A stretch of 12,016 nt of DNA from an uncultured Victivallaceae bacterium (GCA_934663655.1 CAKUKT010000049.1:1-12016), one strand, 5' to 3'; shown: positions 1 through 8,166, counted from the first letter of the stretch. The notes: generated by a model not told the origin, from the sequence alone. Translations and numbers: made by a program.

Positions 1-1
1 C

Positions 2-2455
2 AGACTCACGGTGGTCAAATCCCCCCTGCCCTTCGCCGATCCGGTCATTGCCGATTATTCGCGCCATCCCTTTCATCTGATGACCGGTTCCCCGTCGCTG
101 CCCGAGGGCGGAAAACTCTTTAATCTGGTCGAATTCAATCAGATGCTTCGCGGTGCCGACGTCGATGATGGCACCCTGGTGCTGCTTCCTTCCGATCAGC
201 GTCCGCGCGGCAAGGCGCTCCGCGCCGTACTCGAACTCGGCGCCGCGGGGGTGGTTTGTGATTATCTCTGCGGAAGAGAGGAAACTCCGGAATGCATCTG
301 CTGGTTCAACGGCAACACCCCGAGCGGCCGCTGGGGACTTACCAAATATGATCCCCCATATATCGGGTTCGGTGTTTCGCCGCAGGTCGGCGCCGAACTG
401 CGGCGGGCGTTAGAGCTGGGACCGGTCACCTTGCGGGCCGAATCGGACGGTCATTTCTTTGCGGATACGGTACCGGCGGTGACCGGCGTACTGCCGGGCC
501 GTGACGATCAGGAGTTATGGCTGCTCTCCCACCTCTATGAACCGCTCGCGGATGACAACAGCATCGGAGTCGTCACCTCGCTGGAAATCGTCAAAATATT
601 GCGCAAAGCGATCGATTCCGGAGCGATTTCCGCGCCTCAACATACGTTGCGGGTGGTGTTCGCCCGGGAACTGCACGGTTTTGCGGCGTTCCTCGCCACT
701 GCAAAAACCGGTACTCCGCTCGGCGCAATCAATATCGACTCCAGCCCGAAATCCGGCGTTTCCAGCACCCGTTTCTGGCTGGCTCCGCCCAACATCACCT
801 TCGGCGGCAATGCGTTGATGCGGACCGTGCTTGAGAAGCTGCGCCCCGAATATCCGGGCGCCATCGAAATCATGCATTTCGGTTTTTATTCCGATGACAC
901 GGCTCTCTCCGGAAGCGGGGTGCCGACCATCTGGCCGCTGAGACGCGATCGCGGTTTCTGGCACAATTCCACCCAGACCATCGACCGGGTGGATCCGGAA
1001 AACTGCGCTGCTTTTGCCGGTCTCGCTGCTACCTGGAGTTCCGCCGTGCTCACTGACGGTGCGGGCATTGCTCCGGAAGTTGTCGGTGATGTACAGCTGG
1101 CCGCCTTCCGGGAGATTGTCGCCCGCGGCACCCGCGGCGATGATGATCAGTTCTTCCATCCCGGCGGGGACGGCGGAAACGAAGTGAGCGAAAGCGCCGA
1201 GGAGTTCGCCCGCCGCGTAAATCATCAGGCGAAATGTTTCGCATCCGAACTCTGCGCGCTCCGGATGCCGGAACAGGCCGACCGGATCAACGCGGCGGCG
1301 CAGGAAATTATTTCCGCCTATCGTGCGCCGGAAAATCTGATTCCGCGTTCCGGAGTCTGGTTCGACCTCTGCAAGTCGATCTTCCTGCGCCGCACCGAAC
1401 CGGTGCTGCCTTACGACATGGCGCGGGACCCCGAACACGGTGATGTTTTTGAAACCATCTACCTGCCGATCGGCAGAATGATTGCGAACGCCGACCGTCG
1501 TCGTTCGCTGGCGGAACTTCTCGCGATCGCTGAGGCCGAAGGTGTACCGCGTCAGAGTGAAACGGAACTCAAACGGCTGATCTCCGATTTCGGCCGGCTC
1601 GGCCGGCTCGGTTATCTTGAGTTCGAGTGCGAACGCGCCCTGCACCTTTCCTCACTGCGTGAAGAACTCCAAAAGGCGGGAATTTCCCGGGGCGATGTAC
1701 TGATGGTCCATTCCGCGCTCGGCGCCGCCGGTCCCCTCGCCGATCATGCCGGTGCCGCGGAAGTCAACGATCTGCTGCTGGAACTGATCGGCGAAGAGGG
1801 AACTTTGCTGATGCCGGCCTTTACCACACCCTCTATCTATTTTGAGGGAGCTCCGGTCGCCAGAGTGAAATACCGTCCCGCCTCTCCGGAGACCAAACCC
1901 TACACCGGAGCGTTGGTCAATCAACTGCTGACTCGTCCGGGATGTATCCGGGACCCCCACATCACCCATTCGGTTGCCGGAATCGGTCGCGATGCGGCGG
2001 AGATGCTCTCTCGCCGGAGTCCGTTTTCGCCGCCGACCGGGCTTGACAGCGTGTGGCCGCAGCTGGTGAAAAAGGGAGGGAAAATGCTCTTTCTCGGTAC
2101 CGGCCTCGGTTGCACAACGATGCTTCACTACCTTGAAACCGAACTCAATCTGCCCTATCTCGGCGGCGCATTGGCGCGTTATCGGACCAGCGACGGAGTG
2201 CGTTCGGCCTGGATCGAACAGCACCTCGGCGGCTGTCGGGATTTCTATCGCGGCATCAGCAGCCGTTTCTATCAGCGGGCACTCGCTCACGGCTTGAAAA
2301 TCGTCACCGGAAAGTTCGGGATCGGAGAATTTCATCTGATCGACGTCCGGGAGTTTCACGAGCTGGCCCGTGAACTGCTGACCGCCGATCCGAATTTGTT
2401 GTTGTGCGAAGATCCCGGTTGCGGCTTCTGTTCCCGTGCCCGGAGGAAGAAGTGA
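2..2455 (+). CDS. M28-like metallopeptidase / AAC(3)-type acetyltransferase fusion protein (5' partial)
   Basis: Residue numbers count from the GTG at position 11. The frame is open to the left edge and that GTG has no ribosome binding site, so the true N-terminus is probably outside the window. Residues about 30-140 resemble a PA-like insert. Residues about 145-345 look like an M28 peptidase domain, with candidate metal or catalytic residues H174 (SHLYEP), D181/D182 (ADDN), E220 (RELHG), D243 (NIDSS) and H318 (FWHNS). Residues about 350-545 are helical, and 497-541 look like a winged-helix segment. From about 548 to 800 it matches the AAC(3) fold: GDVLMVHSALG at 561, H650 and H653 in HITHSVAGIG, and H706 in MLHYLE. 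Three cysteines lie at the extreme C-terminus (799, 804, 807). AAC(3) relatives acetylate amino groups using acetyl-CoA, and many do not act on antibiotics. The substrate is unknown; a peptidyl or amino-sugar metabolite is one guess. Domain assignment is fairly sure, function is not. Confidence 0.8.
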   Translation, partial: RLTVVKSPLPFADPVIADYSRHPFHLMTGSPSLPEGGKLFNLVEFNQMLRGADVDDGTLVLLPSDQRPRGKALRAVLELGAAGVVCDYLCGREETPECICWFNGNTPSGRWGLTKYDPPYIGFGVSPQVGAELRRALELGPVTLRAESDGHFFADTVPAVTGVLPGRDDQELWLLSHLYEPLADDNSIGVVTSLEIVKILRKAIDSGAISAPQHTLRVVFARELHGFAAFLATAKTGTPLGAINIDSSPKSGVSSTRFWLAPPNITFGGNALMRTVLEKLRPEYPGAIEIMHFGFYSDDTALSGSGVPTIWPLRRDRGFWHNSTQTIDRVDPENCAAFAGLAATWSSAVLTDGAGIAPEVVGDVQLAAFREIVARGTRGDDDQFFHPGGDGGNEVSESAEEFARRVNHQAKCFASELCALRMPEQADRINAAAQEIISAYRAPENLIPRSGVWFDLCKSIFLRRTEPVLPYDMARDPEHGDVFETIYLPIGRMIANADRRRSLAELLAIAEAEGVPRQSETELKRLISDFGRLGRLGYLEFECERALHLSSLREELQKAGISRGDVLMVHSALGAAGPLADHAGAAEVNDLLLELIGEEGTLLMPAFTTPSIYFEGAPVARVKYRPASPETKPYTGALVNQLLTRPGCIRDPHITHSVAGIGRDAAEMLSRRSPFSPPTGLDSVWPQLVKKGGKMLFLGTGLGCTTMLHYLETELNLPYLGGALARYRTSDGVRSAWIEQHLGGCRDFYRGISSRFYQRALAHGLKIVTGKFGIGEFHLIDVREFHELARELLTADPNLLLCEDPGCGFCSRARRKK

Positions 2456-2458
2456 ATT

Positions 2459-3400
2459 ATGACCGGTAATTTCTCCGGAGAAATTCTGGTTCAGGATTTT
2501 GATGGCGCCCGACACCCGTTTGACGCGCAGGAACTTCAGACCAGACTGATCAGCTGTTTCATCGCCTCCGGGCGGGGAGACGAGGGTTTTGTCGCCGAGG
2601 ATATCGCGCTCGCGCTCGAGTACACGCTGCGGCGGGCGCCGCGACCGGAACCGGTTTTCGGGCGTGGTGAAATTGATGCGGCGGTGGTTCGTCTGCTGGA
2701 GGAAGCCGGTTTTCCGGAGACCGCCAAGTTATTCCGTCAGCATGGCGGCGGCGAAAAGATCATCGAAATCTCCACCGACCCCGCTTCGGTCGGCGAATTG
2801 CTCGCAGGATTTCTCGCCTGTCCGCCGGAACGGTTCGACCGGGTGGTCGCGCTGGTCTCCGAAGCGGCGGCGAAACTGACGATCAATCCGGCGCCTCCGA
2901 AGCTGCTGCTGGAGCTGGCGCGTCATTATGAACGCATCCTCTCCGCCGCCGCGGAAAGAACCGATTTCCCCCCTACCCCGCCGTTGACGATGAGCCGCCG
3001 GGAGATGTTCTCGCTGCTGCCTCCGGAAGCCAGGAATATGATCGATGAAGGCATACTCAGAATCAGCGCCATCACTCCGCTGTTTGCCCGGATTCATTTT
3101 TTCTTCATGCTCGGTGCATTCGCGCGGCATTACGAGTTGAGCGTTCCCCTTACCGAGCTTGAAGCATTCCCGCTCTTCTACCGCGCCGGACGGATCATGG
3201 GGGAAGCCAGACGCGCGATCATCCGGGCGCTGCCGCCGGACACTCCGGAACTGCCCTGTCTGCTGACGCTGCCGGATATCTTTGATTTTCTCGATGATTA
3301 CGTGGGCCCGGGGGAGAGCAATGGCGCGTTCGCCGCAGAGATCGCCGGTGCGCTCACCGCGGAGATCGGCTGCGAGCTGTATAAACTTAACTCCTCCTGA
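2459..3400 (+). CDS. Hypothetical protein with ATP-cone-like N-terminal domain
   Basis: The protein has 313 residues and I do not recognise it as a whole. It starts 3 nt after the preceding stop codon, and a GGAGGAAG ribosome binding site sits inside the end of that gene (2442-2449), so the two are very likely co-translated. Residues about 8-100 resemble an ATP-cone, the nucleotide-sensing domain of ribonucleotide reductases and NrdR: an early DFDG followed by HPFD and a helix, and a later block (GRGEIDAAVVRLLEEAG, then an ETAKLFRQH end) matching the second half of that domain. The remaining 210 residues are predicted mostly helical, with many Ala, Leu, Glu and Arg, few Lys, and no catalytic motif that I can name. 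No signal peptide is seen; a hydrophobic stretch near residue 205 (FARIHFFFMLGAFARHY) could be a buried helix. The ATP-cone reading is inference from pattern alone. Confidence 0.75.
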   Translation: MTGNFSGEILVQDFDGARHPFDAQELQTRLISCFIASGRGDEGFVAEDIALALEYTLRRAPRPEPVFGRGEIDAAVVRLLEEAGFPETAKLFRQHGGGEKIIEISTDPASVGELLAGFLACPPERFDRVVALVSEAAAKLTINPAPPKLLLELARHYERILSAAAERTDFPPTPPLTMSRREMFSLLPPEARNMIDEGILRISAITPLFARIHFFFMLGAFARHYELSVPLTELEAFPLFYRAGRIMGEARRAIIRALPPDTPELPCLLTLPDIFDFLDDYVGPGESNGAFAAEIAGALTAEIGCELYKLNSS

Positions 3401-3446
3401 ACCGCTTTCGTTGCGGATAAAAAGATGATTTCATCTCGCTTTCAGG

Positions 3447-3475
3447 TTGAAAAAAATTTCTTGTGACCGTAAATT
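3447..3475 (+). promoter_or_regulatory. Candidate sigma-70-type promoter for the GH20-like gene
   Basis: A TTGAAA -35 box (3447-3452) is followed after 17 nt by TAAATT (3470-3475), a 4 of 6 match to the -10 consensus. The surrounding 3401-3517 gap is clearly more AT-rich than the flanking genes. This placement would start transcription near 3482 and leave a short leader before the start codon at 3518. A perfect 6-bp inverted repeat (AGATGA-TT-TCATCT, 3423-3436) lies just upstream of the -35 box. No U-rich terminator for the preceding pair of genes is evident in the gap. Called from pattern only. Confidence 0.4.
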
Positions 3476-3517
3476 AATATATGGAACATAACGATATTTT
3501 TAAAGGAGACATGGAAA

Positions 3518-4522
3518 ATGATCAAATCGTTCCTGATTCACCTCTCAATGAATATGTGGGAAGACTGGGCCCCGGAAAAGTATTTCCATCTGGATCCGGA
3601 GTATTACCGTCCCTTTTATCCGCACCACTGCGACCGCATGCCGCTGTACAACACCCAACGGCTGTGGTCAGATGTGCTTAAGACTGAGGATCCGGTCTGG
3701 AAGCGGGTCACTGAACACTTCGCCGCCTGCGGCGGCAATATGCTGGTGATCGATGTCGGAGATGCGGTCAAACTTCACTCCCACCCGGAAATTGCCATCG
3801 GCGGCGCCTGGAGCCCCCGCAAACTCAAAGATGAACTCGCCCGCTGTCGTGACCTGGGACTGGAAGTGATTCCCAAGTTCAACTTCTCCAGTTGCCACGA
3901 CGCCTGGATGCACGAATATTCCCGGATGCTCTCCACCGGACCATATTACCGTTTCTGCAGCGATATCATCGCTGAAGCGGCGGAACTTTTTGATCATCCC
4001 CGGTTCTTCCACATCGGCATGGATGAGGAGACCTATGCTCATCAGAACCGGGAAGGCTTCAGTTACCGGGTGGTACGAGAGGGAGCGCTCTGGTGGGATG
4101 ATCTCAACTTCTACTTCGATGAAGTTCGCCGGACCGGCGCGCGTCCCTGGATGTGGGCCGATAAGCTCTGGGATTGCAGCGACGAGGAATTTGCGGCCAA
4201 CGTAGCGACCGACGTGGTGCAGAGCAACTGGTATTACAAAGAGGTGTTCAACTTCGCCGACGAGACGCCGGAATACCTCAAACCGGAGAAAAAGCGGGTC
4301 GATGCCTACGCCCGGCTTGAACGTCTCGGCTACGACCAGATCGCGGCGGGAAGCAACTGGGCGGTCAAGGAGAACTACGCCGGAACGGTGGCTTACTGTA
4401 CCCAAACGATTTCTCCGGAACACCTGCTCGGCTTCATGACGGCGCCGTGGTTCCCGACCAACCAGGTTTCCGAACCCTACCTCATCGAGGCGTGCGACCT
4501 GGTCAAGGAGGCCCACAAGTAG
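3518..4522 (+). CDS. GH20-like family TIM-barrel protein (putative glycoside hydrolase)
   Basis: The protein has 334 residues. The ATG at 3518 is preceded by AAAGGAG (3502-3508) at good spacing; the ATG at 3511 is in another frame. The main family clue is FHIGMDEE, with H165, D169 and E170, matching the HxGxDE signature of family 20 hexosaminidases, where the Asp positions the substrate acetamido group and the Glu is the general acid. Other barrel-like strands are LEVIPKFNFSS (substrate strand, GH20 usually has a xPExD-type motif there), RPWMWADKLW and VVQSNWYY. Aromatic residues are abundant, as in sugar-binding clefts. The protein is shorter than classical GH20 enzymes and lacks the N-terminal GH20b domain. 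The first residues are only mildly hydrophobic and do not make a convincing signal peptide, so it may act in the cytoplasm. Its neighbour downstream is an SGNH hydrolase, which fits glycan breakdown. Substrate unknown; activity is inferred. Confidence 0.75.
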   Translation: MIKSFLIHLSMNMWEDWAPEKYFHLDPEYYRPFYPHHCDRMPLYNTQRLWSDVLKTEDPVWKRVTEHFAACGGNMLVIDVGDAVKLHSHPEIAIGGAWSPRKLKDELARCRDLGLEVIPKFNFSSCHDAWMHEYSRMLSTGPYYRFCSDIIAEAAELFDHPRFFHIGMDEETYAHQNREGFSYRVVREGALWWDDLNFYFDEVRRTGARPWMWADKLWDCSDEEFAANVATDVVQSNWYYKEVFNFADETPEYLKPEKKRVDAYARLERLGYDQIAAGSNWAVKENYAGTVAYCTQTISPEHLLGFMTAPWFPTNQVSEPYLIEACDLVKEAHK

Positions 4523-4543
4523 TTACCCAATGCGGAGCGGCAT

Positions 4544-4567
4544 CCCGGGACGCGATCATTTCCCGGG
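4544..4567 (+). terminator. Possible hairpin between the GH20-like and SGNH genes
   Basis: A perfect 7-bp GC-rich inverted repeat, CCCGGGA (4544-4550) and TCCCGGG (4561-4567), encloses a 10-nt loop, 21 nt after the upstream stop codon. No T-run follows (the next bases are GCCTCTACAA), so it is not a standard intrinsic terminator. It could be a weak or Rho-assisted terminator, or an mRNA-stabilising 3' structure. Confidence 0.3.
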
Positions 4568-4601
4568 GCCTCTACAATAACAATCAGGTTTGAAAATTAT
4601 C

Positions 4602-5231
4602 ATGTCGAAAAAAATTCTGTTCCAGGGGGATTCGGTAACCGATTGCGGCCGTTCCCGGGAAGATGTGTTCAACGCCGGCCTCGGCAGTGGATATCCGTTT
4701 CTGATCGGCGCGCGGATTCTGGCCGATCATCTCGGCGAAGGTTATCAGATTTACAATCGTGGTGTTTCCGGCAACCGGGTGGTTGATCTTTACGCCCGCT
4801 GGAAAATCGACGCGTTGAATCTGCGCCCGGATATCATCAGCATTCTGATCGGCGTCAACGACACCTGGCACGAATTTGAGCGTCAGAACGGTGTTGAAGT
4901 TGAGCGTTACGCCAAGTTCTACCGGATGCTGATTGAGTGGACACTGGAGAAACTCCCCGAAGTGAAGCTGGTGATCTGCGAACCCTTTGTGCTCAACTTC
5001 GGCGCGGTGAACGATGACTGGCTCGGCGAAATGGCCGCGCGCGGCAAAGTCGCCCGTGAACTTGCCAGGGAATACAAGCAGATCTTTGTGCCCTTCCAGT
5101 CGGTACTCAACAAGGCGGTCGAACGGGGTGGCGATCCCGCGCTGCTGCTGGCCGATGGCGTGCATCCGACGATGACCGGCCATCAGGTGCTTGCCGATGC
5201 CTGGCTGGATGCCGCCGGTAAGATTCTCTGA
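4602..5231 (+). CDS. SGNH/GDSL-type hydrolase (putative carbohydrate or lipid esterase)
   Basis: With the ATG at 4602 the protein has 209 residues and all four SGNH blocks: Ser11 in FQGDSVTD (block I, nucleophile), Gly54 in NRGVSGNR (block II), Asn86 in IGVNDTW (block III), and Asp185 with His188 in ADGVHPT (block V). This is the normal size for a single-domain member. Such enzymes hydrolyse O-acetyl or other esters on sugars, lipids or small molecules. An in-frame TTG at 4590 would add four residues; the ATG is preferred because the protein then begins directly on the first strand (KKILFQGDS). The upstream ribosome binding site is weak either way. No signal peptide is visible, so the product is probably cytoplasmic. 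It lies between a GH20-like protein and folE; a role in deacetylating oligosaccharides is plausible but unproven. Confidence 0.88.
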   Translation: MSKKILFQGDSVTDCGRSREDVFNAGLGSGYPFLIGARILADHLGEGYQIYNRGVSGNRVVDLYARWKIDALNLRPDIISILIGVNDTWHEFERQNGVEVERYAKFYRMLIEWTLEKLPEVKLVICEPFVLNFGAVNDDWLGEMAARGKVARELAREYKQIFVPFQSVLNKAVERGGDPALLLADGVHPTMTGHQVLADAWLDAAGKIL

Positions 5232-5250
5232 CCGGGAGCCGTGCAGCATA

Positions 5251-5790
5251 ATGGAAGAGGCGATCAGAGAAATCCTTCGCCATATCGGAGAAGACCCGGA
5301 ACGCGAAGGACTGCTCAAAACCCCGGAACGGGTTCGCAAGAGCCTGGAATTTCTGACCCGGGGGTATCGACAGAATGTGGATCAGCTGGTCAACGGAGCG
5401 TTGTTCACCACTGAGTCCGATGACATGGTGATTGTGCGGGACATTGAATTTTTCAGTCTTTGTGAACATCACATGCTGCCCTTTTTCGGCAAATGTCACG
5501 TCGGATATATCCCCAACGGCAAGGTGTTGGGAGTCAGCAAGGTTGCGCGTATTGTCGATATGTTCGCGCGTCGGCTGCAGATTCAGGAGCGGCTGACGCG
5601 GGAGATTTCGCAGATGCTGCTCGAAACATTGAATGCCCAGGGGGTCGGCGTGGTTATCGAGGCCCGGCACCTCTGTATGCAGATGCGCGGAGTTGAGAAA
5701 CAGCATTCGGTGATGACCACCAGCAGCATGCTCGGCAGTTTCCGCCGCGAACTGGCGACCCGTAACGAATTTACCCGGCTGATCCGATGA
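5251..5790 (+). CDS. folE: GTP cyclohydrolase I
   Basis: The product has 179 residues and catalyses GTP to 7,8-dihydroneopterin triphosphate, the first step of folate (and tetrahydrobiopterin) synthesis; the family forms cytoplasmic toroidal decamers. The family zinc ligands are all present: Cys71 and His74 in [10 protein letters not shown], and Cys142 in [10 protein letters not shown]. These sit exactly 39 residues earlier than E. coli C110, H113 and C181, so the core is complete and only the N-terminal extension is shorter, as in many bacteria. The ending is also typical ([10 protein letters not shown], then RNEFTRLI). The ATG at 5251 is chosen because a GGGAG lies at 5234-5238 and the protein begins with the expected first helix; a longer in-frame start at 5191 would run into the SGNH gene. 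The stop codon overlaps the dtd start (ATGA), so dtd is probably translationally coupled to it. Confidence 0.97.
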   Translation: MEEAIREILRHIGEDPEREGLLKTPERVRKSLEFLTRGYRQNVDQLVNGALFTTESDDMVIVRDIEFFSLCEHHMLPFFGKCHVGYIPNGKVLGVSKVARIVDMFARRLQIQERLTREISQMLLETLNAQGVGVVIEARHLCMQMRGVEKQHSVMTTSSMLGSFRRELATRNEFTRLIR

Positions 5791-6254
5791 GAGCGTTGAT
5801 CCAGCGGGCGGCCTCGGGCCGGGTGACCATCGCCGGAGAATGTGTCGGCGAAATCGGCCCCGGCCTGGTGATTCTGCTCGGGGTCGGGCCTGCCGACACC
5901 CGGGAGACGGTAAAATTCATGGCGGACAAATGCGCCAGACTCAGGATATTCTCCGACGAGGCCGGCAAGATGAACCTCTCATTGCTCGATACCGGCGGCG
6001 CGGCGCTGGTGGTGTCCCAGTTCACGCTGTACGGAGATGCTTCCGGCGGGCGGCGCCCCTATTTCGGCGGCGCGGCGGCGCCGGAACTGGCGGAGGAGTT
6101 GTACAACTCTTTTATGGTGGAACTGCGTCAACTTGGAATTTCTGTTGCCGGCGGTCGTTTCGGCGCGGAGATGCGGGTGGAGTTGATCAACGACGGCCCG
6201 GTGACGCTGATGCTCGACAGCGCGGAACTGATGCCCGGGCGACGGGGAGCGTGA
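5787..6254 (+). CDS. dtd: D-aminoacyl-tRNA deacylase
   Basis: The product has 155 residues, the usual length for the DTD1 family. It hydrolyses D-amino acids (and glycine mischarged on tRNA-Ala) from tRNA, a chirality-proofreading step, and works as a cytoplasmic homodimer. Both signature motifs are present: SQFTLYGD beginning at Ser77, and NDGPVT with the cross-subunit Gly137-cisPro138 pair that excludes L-amino acids. The N-terminus ([15 protein letters not shown], then GEIGPGL) is standard. The gene starts inside the folE stop codon (ATGA overlap), and rfbF follows after 30 nt. Regulation is presumably that of the whole operon. Confidence 0.97.
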   Translation: MRALIQRAASGRVTIAGECVGEIGPGLVILLGVGPADTRETVKFMADKCARLRIFSDEAGKMNLSLLDTGGAALVVSQFTLYGDASGGRRPYFGGAAAPELAEELYNSFMVELRQLGISVAGGRFGAEMRVELINDGPVTLMLDSAELMPGRRGA

Positions 6255-6284
6255 TGGCTGAACGCACAAGATGGAGCGGATAAA

Positions 6285-7100
6285 ATGTTGGAATCCATGA
6301 CGGCGATGATCCTCTGCGGAGGCAAGGGAACGCGGCTGCGCGAACTCACTGAAGTGCTGCCGAAACCGATGGTGCCGATCGGTGAACAACCGATCATCTG
6401 GCACATCATGAAAACCTACGCGTCATTCGGCGTGCGCCACTTCATATTGTGTCTCGGCTACAAACGTGAAGCCTTTGTCGATTATTTCGTGAACTATCAT
6501 CTGCGTACCTCGGATGCGACGATCACGCTCGGCCACAACCCCGAGATGGTTTTTCATGGCAACAGCGAGGAGTCGGACTGGAAAGTGACACTTGCCGGGA
6601 CCGGTCTGGAGAGCATGACCGGCTGCCGGGTATTCCGGGCGTCGCGTTATCTGCCGCCGGAAGCGGAGAACTTCTTTCTCACTTACGGCGATGGTCTGGC
6701 GGATATCGATCTGGAGGCGTTGCTGCGCTGTCACCTTGATTCCGGGCGTGCGATCACGCTGAGCGCGGTTCATCCGGAGACGAGGTTCGGCGAACTCATT
6801 CTTGACGGGGACGAGGTCGGCGGTTTTGAGGAGAAGCCCTCCCAGGGAGGCGGCTACATCAACGGCGGTTACATGGTGGTGAACCGCCGTTTTGTGGAGA
6901 AGTACCTCGCTGATGATGAATCGCTGGTGCTCGAACGTGCGCCGATGAGTCGCTGTGCCGCCGCCGGTGAGATGGGGGCATACCGGCATGACGGCTTCTG
7001 GCAGTGCATGGACAACCAGCGTGAATATGAGTTGCTCAACCGGATCTGGAATGCCGGTGAGGCGCCCTGGACCAGACATTGGAAGTGCGGCAATGTTTGA
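6285..7100 (+). CDS. rfbF: Glucose-1-phosphate cytidylyltransferase
   Basis: The product has 271 residues (about 257 is usual; the extra length is a few residues at each end). It converts glucose-1-phosphate and CTP to CDP-glucose, the first step towards CDP-linked deoxysugars of O-antigens or other surface glycans. The nucleotidyltransferase signature LCGGKGTRLRELT begins near residue 10, with PKPMVPIG after it (Lys27 the sugar-phosphate binding Lys). The LTYGDGLADID segment supplies the metal-binding Asp136. The late FWQCMDNQRE block is typical of the CDP-glucose branch. A GGAG at 6273-6276 precedes the ATG at 6285; the ATG at 6297 is less well placed. The 3' end overlaps rfbG by 8 nt. Confidence 0.95.
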   Translation: MLESMTAMILCGGKGTRLRELTEVLPKPMVPIGEQPIIWHIMKTYASFGVRHFILCLGYKREAFVDYFVNYHLRTSDATITLGHNPEMVFHGNSEESDWKVTLAGTGLESMTGCRVFRASRYLPPEAENFFLTYGDGLADIDLEALLRCHLDSGRAITLSAVHPETRFGELILDGDEVGGFEEKPSQGGGYINGGYMVVNRRFVEKYLADDESLVLERAPMSRCAAAGEMGAYRHDGFWQCMDNQREYELLNRIWNAGEAPWTRHWKCGNV

Positions 7101-8166
7101 CGATCTCTACCGTGGTCGCCGAGTGGTGATTACCGGGCATACCGGTTTCAAAGGGTCATGGCTGACGCTGTGGCTCCGGAAACTTGGCGCCGAGGTTTGC
7201 GGAATCGCGTTGCCGATGAATGAACCCTGCCATTACAACCTGCTCAAACCGCAAATCCGTTCTGAGTACCTTGATATCCGTGATCTCGACGCGTTGAAGA
7301 ATATTTTCGCCGACTTTCAGCCGGAAGCGGTCTTTCATCTGGCGGCGCAGCCGCTGGTTCGCCGCAGCTACCTCGAACCGGTGGAAACCTTTGCGGTCAA
7401 TGTGCTCGGTACCGTCAATGTACTTGAGGCCTGCCGGTTGACGCCATCGGTGCGGGCGATCGTCGCGGTAACCTCCGACAAGTGCTATGAAAACCGCGAA
7501 CGGGACCGGGGATACCGGGAAGATGAACCGATGGGAGGTCACGATCCCTACAGTGCCAGCAAGGGGTGTGCGGAACTGGTTGCGTCCGGCTACCGGCGGA
7601 GTTTTTTCTCCGTTCCGGGAGCCCCGCTGCTGGCGACCGGCCGTGCCGGCAATGTGATCGGCGGCGGTGACTGGGCGGAAGACCGGCTGGTTCCGGATCT
7701 GATGCGGGCGGCGGCGGCGGGGCGTCCGGCGGAATTGCGCAACCCCGGTTCGGTCCGACCCTGGCAGCACGTACTTGAACCGCTGAGCGGTTATCTGGCG
7801 CTCGGGGCGAAATTGTTGTCCGGCTGCCGGGAATTTGCCTCGGCATGGAATTTCGGTCCGGCGGAAGCGGAGGCGGTTACCGTGGGGGCGGCGGCGGCGG
7901 CGCTGGCCGGTCACTGGGACCGGATCCGGATCGTCAGTGCGAATACACCGGCTTTGGGCCCGCATGAAGCGGGGCTGCTGCGGCTGAACTGTGACAAGGC
8001 AGCTGAACAACTGGGCTGGCACGGCGTCTGGAGCCCGCAGGAGACATTCGAACGTACCGCCGCCTGGTACCGGGAGTTCCACACTTCCGGCCGGGTGAAC
8101 ACTCTTGAAGATCTTGAACGCTATACGGCCGACGCCGTCGAACGGAAACTTCCATGGACAAAGTAG
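7093..8166 (+). CDS. rfbG: CDP-glucose 4,6-dehydratase
   Basis: The product has 357 residues, matching the family length of about 360. It is a short-chain dehydrogenase/reductase that converts CDP-glucose to CDP-4-keto-6-deoxyglucose with bound NAD. Visible features are the Rossmann loop GHTGFKG (residues 15-21), HLAAQPLVRRSY, the TSDKCY motif with Thr127, Asp129 and Lys130, and the catalytic Tyr153-xxx-Lys157 in DPYSASKG. The ATG at 7093 is chosen because it gives the standard N-terminus and overlaps the rfbF stop by 8 nt, as in a coupled operon; in-frame starts further upstream would lie deep inside rfbF. The C-terminal half has several GCG-repeat alanine runs (near 7707 and 7886), consistent with high GC. 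The end overlaps rfbH by 13 nt. Confidence 0.96.
   Translation: MFDDLYRGRRVVITGHTGFKGSWLTLWLRKLGAEVCGIALPMNEPCHYNLLKPQIRSEYLDIRDLDALKNIFADFQPEAVFHLAAQPLVRRSYLEPVETFAVNVLGTVNVLEACRLTPSVRAIVAVTSDKCYENRERDRGYREDEPMGGHDPYSASKGCAELVASGYRRSFFSVPGAPLLATGRAGNVIGGGDWAEDRLVPDLMRAAAAGRPAELRNPGSVRPWQHVLEPLSGYLALGAKLLSGCREFASAWNFGPAEAEAVTVGAAAAALAGHWDRIRIVSANTPALGPHEAGLLRLNCDKAAEQLGWHGVWSPQETFERTAAWYREFHTSGRVNTLEDLERYTADAVERKLPWTK

Noticed and set aside
1591..1610. Tandem 9-bp repeat CGGCCGGCT
   Set aside because: It has only two copies inside a coding region, encodes a short Gly-Arg-Leu repeat within the winged-helix-like segment, and is explained by GC-rich codons.
515..1645. Long minus-strand open frame (376 codons) opposite the fusion gene, with another at 1652-2515
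   Set aside because: The plus strand here encodes recognisable M28-like and AAC(3) domains. The antisense translations have no family resemblance and reflect high GC at third codon positions.
1650..2455. Reading the AAC(3) domain as an aminoglycoside resistance gene
   Set aside because: It is part of a fusion with a peptidase-like domain. Many AAC(3)-fold proteins act on other amines, and no mobile-element context is present.
3481..3681. Small plus-strand open frame overlapping the GH20-like start
   Set aside because: The AAAGGAG site is better spaced for the ATG at 3518, and the small frame runs out of phase into the real gene.
3668..4516. 282-codon minus-strand open frame opposite the GH20-like gene
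   Set aside because: The plus-strand gene has a strong ribosome binding site and the HxGMDEE motif, while the opposite frame resembles nothing known to me.
5191..5250. Longer folE start at 5191
   Set aside because: It would extend 41 nt into the SGNH gene and add residues not typical of FolE, while the ATG at 5251 has a ribosome binding site.
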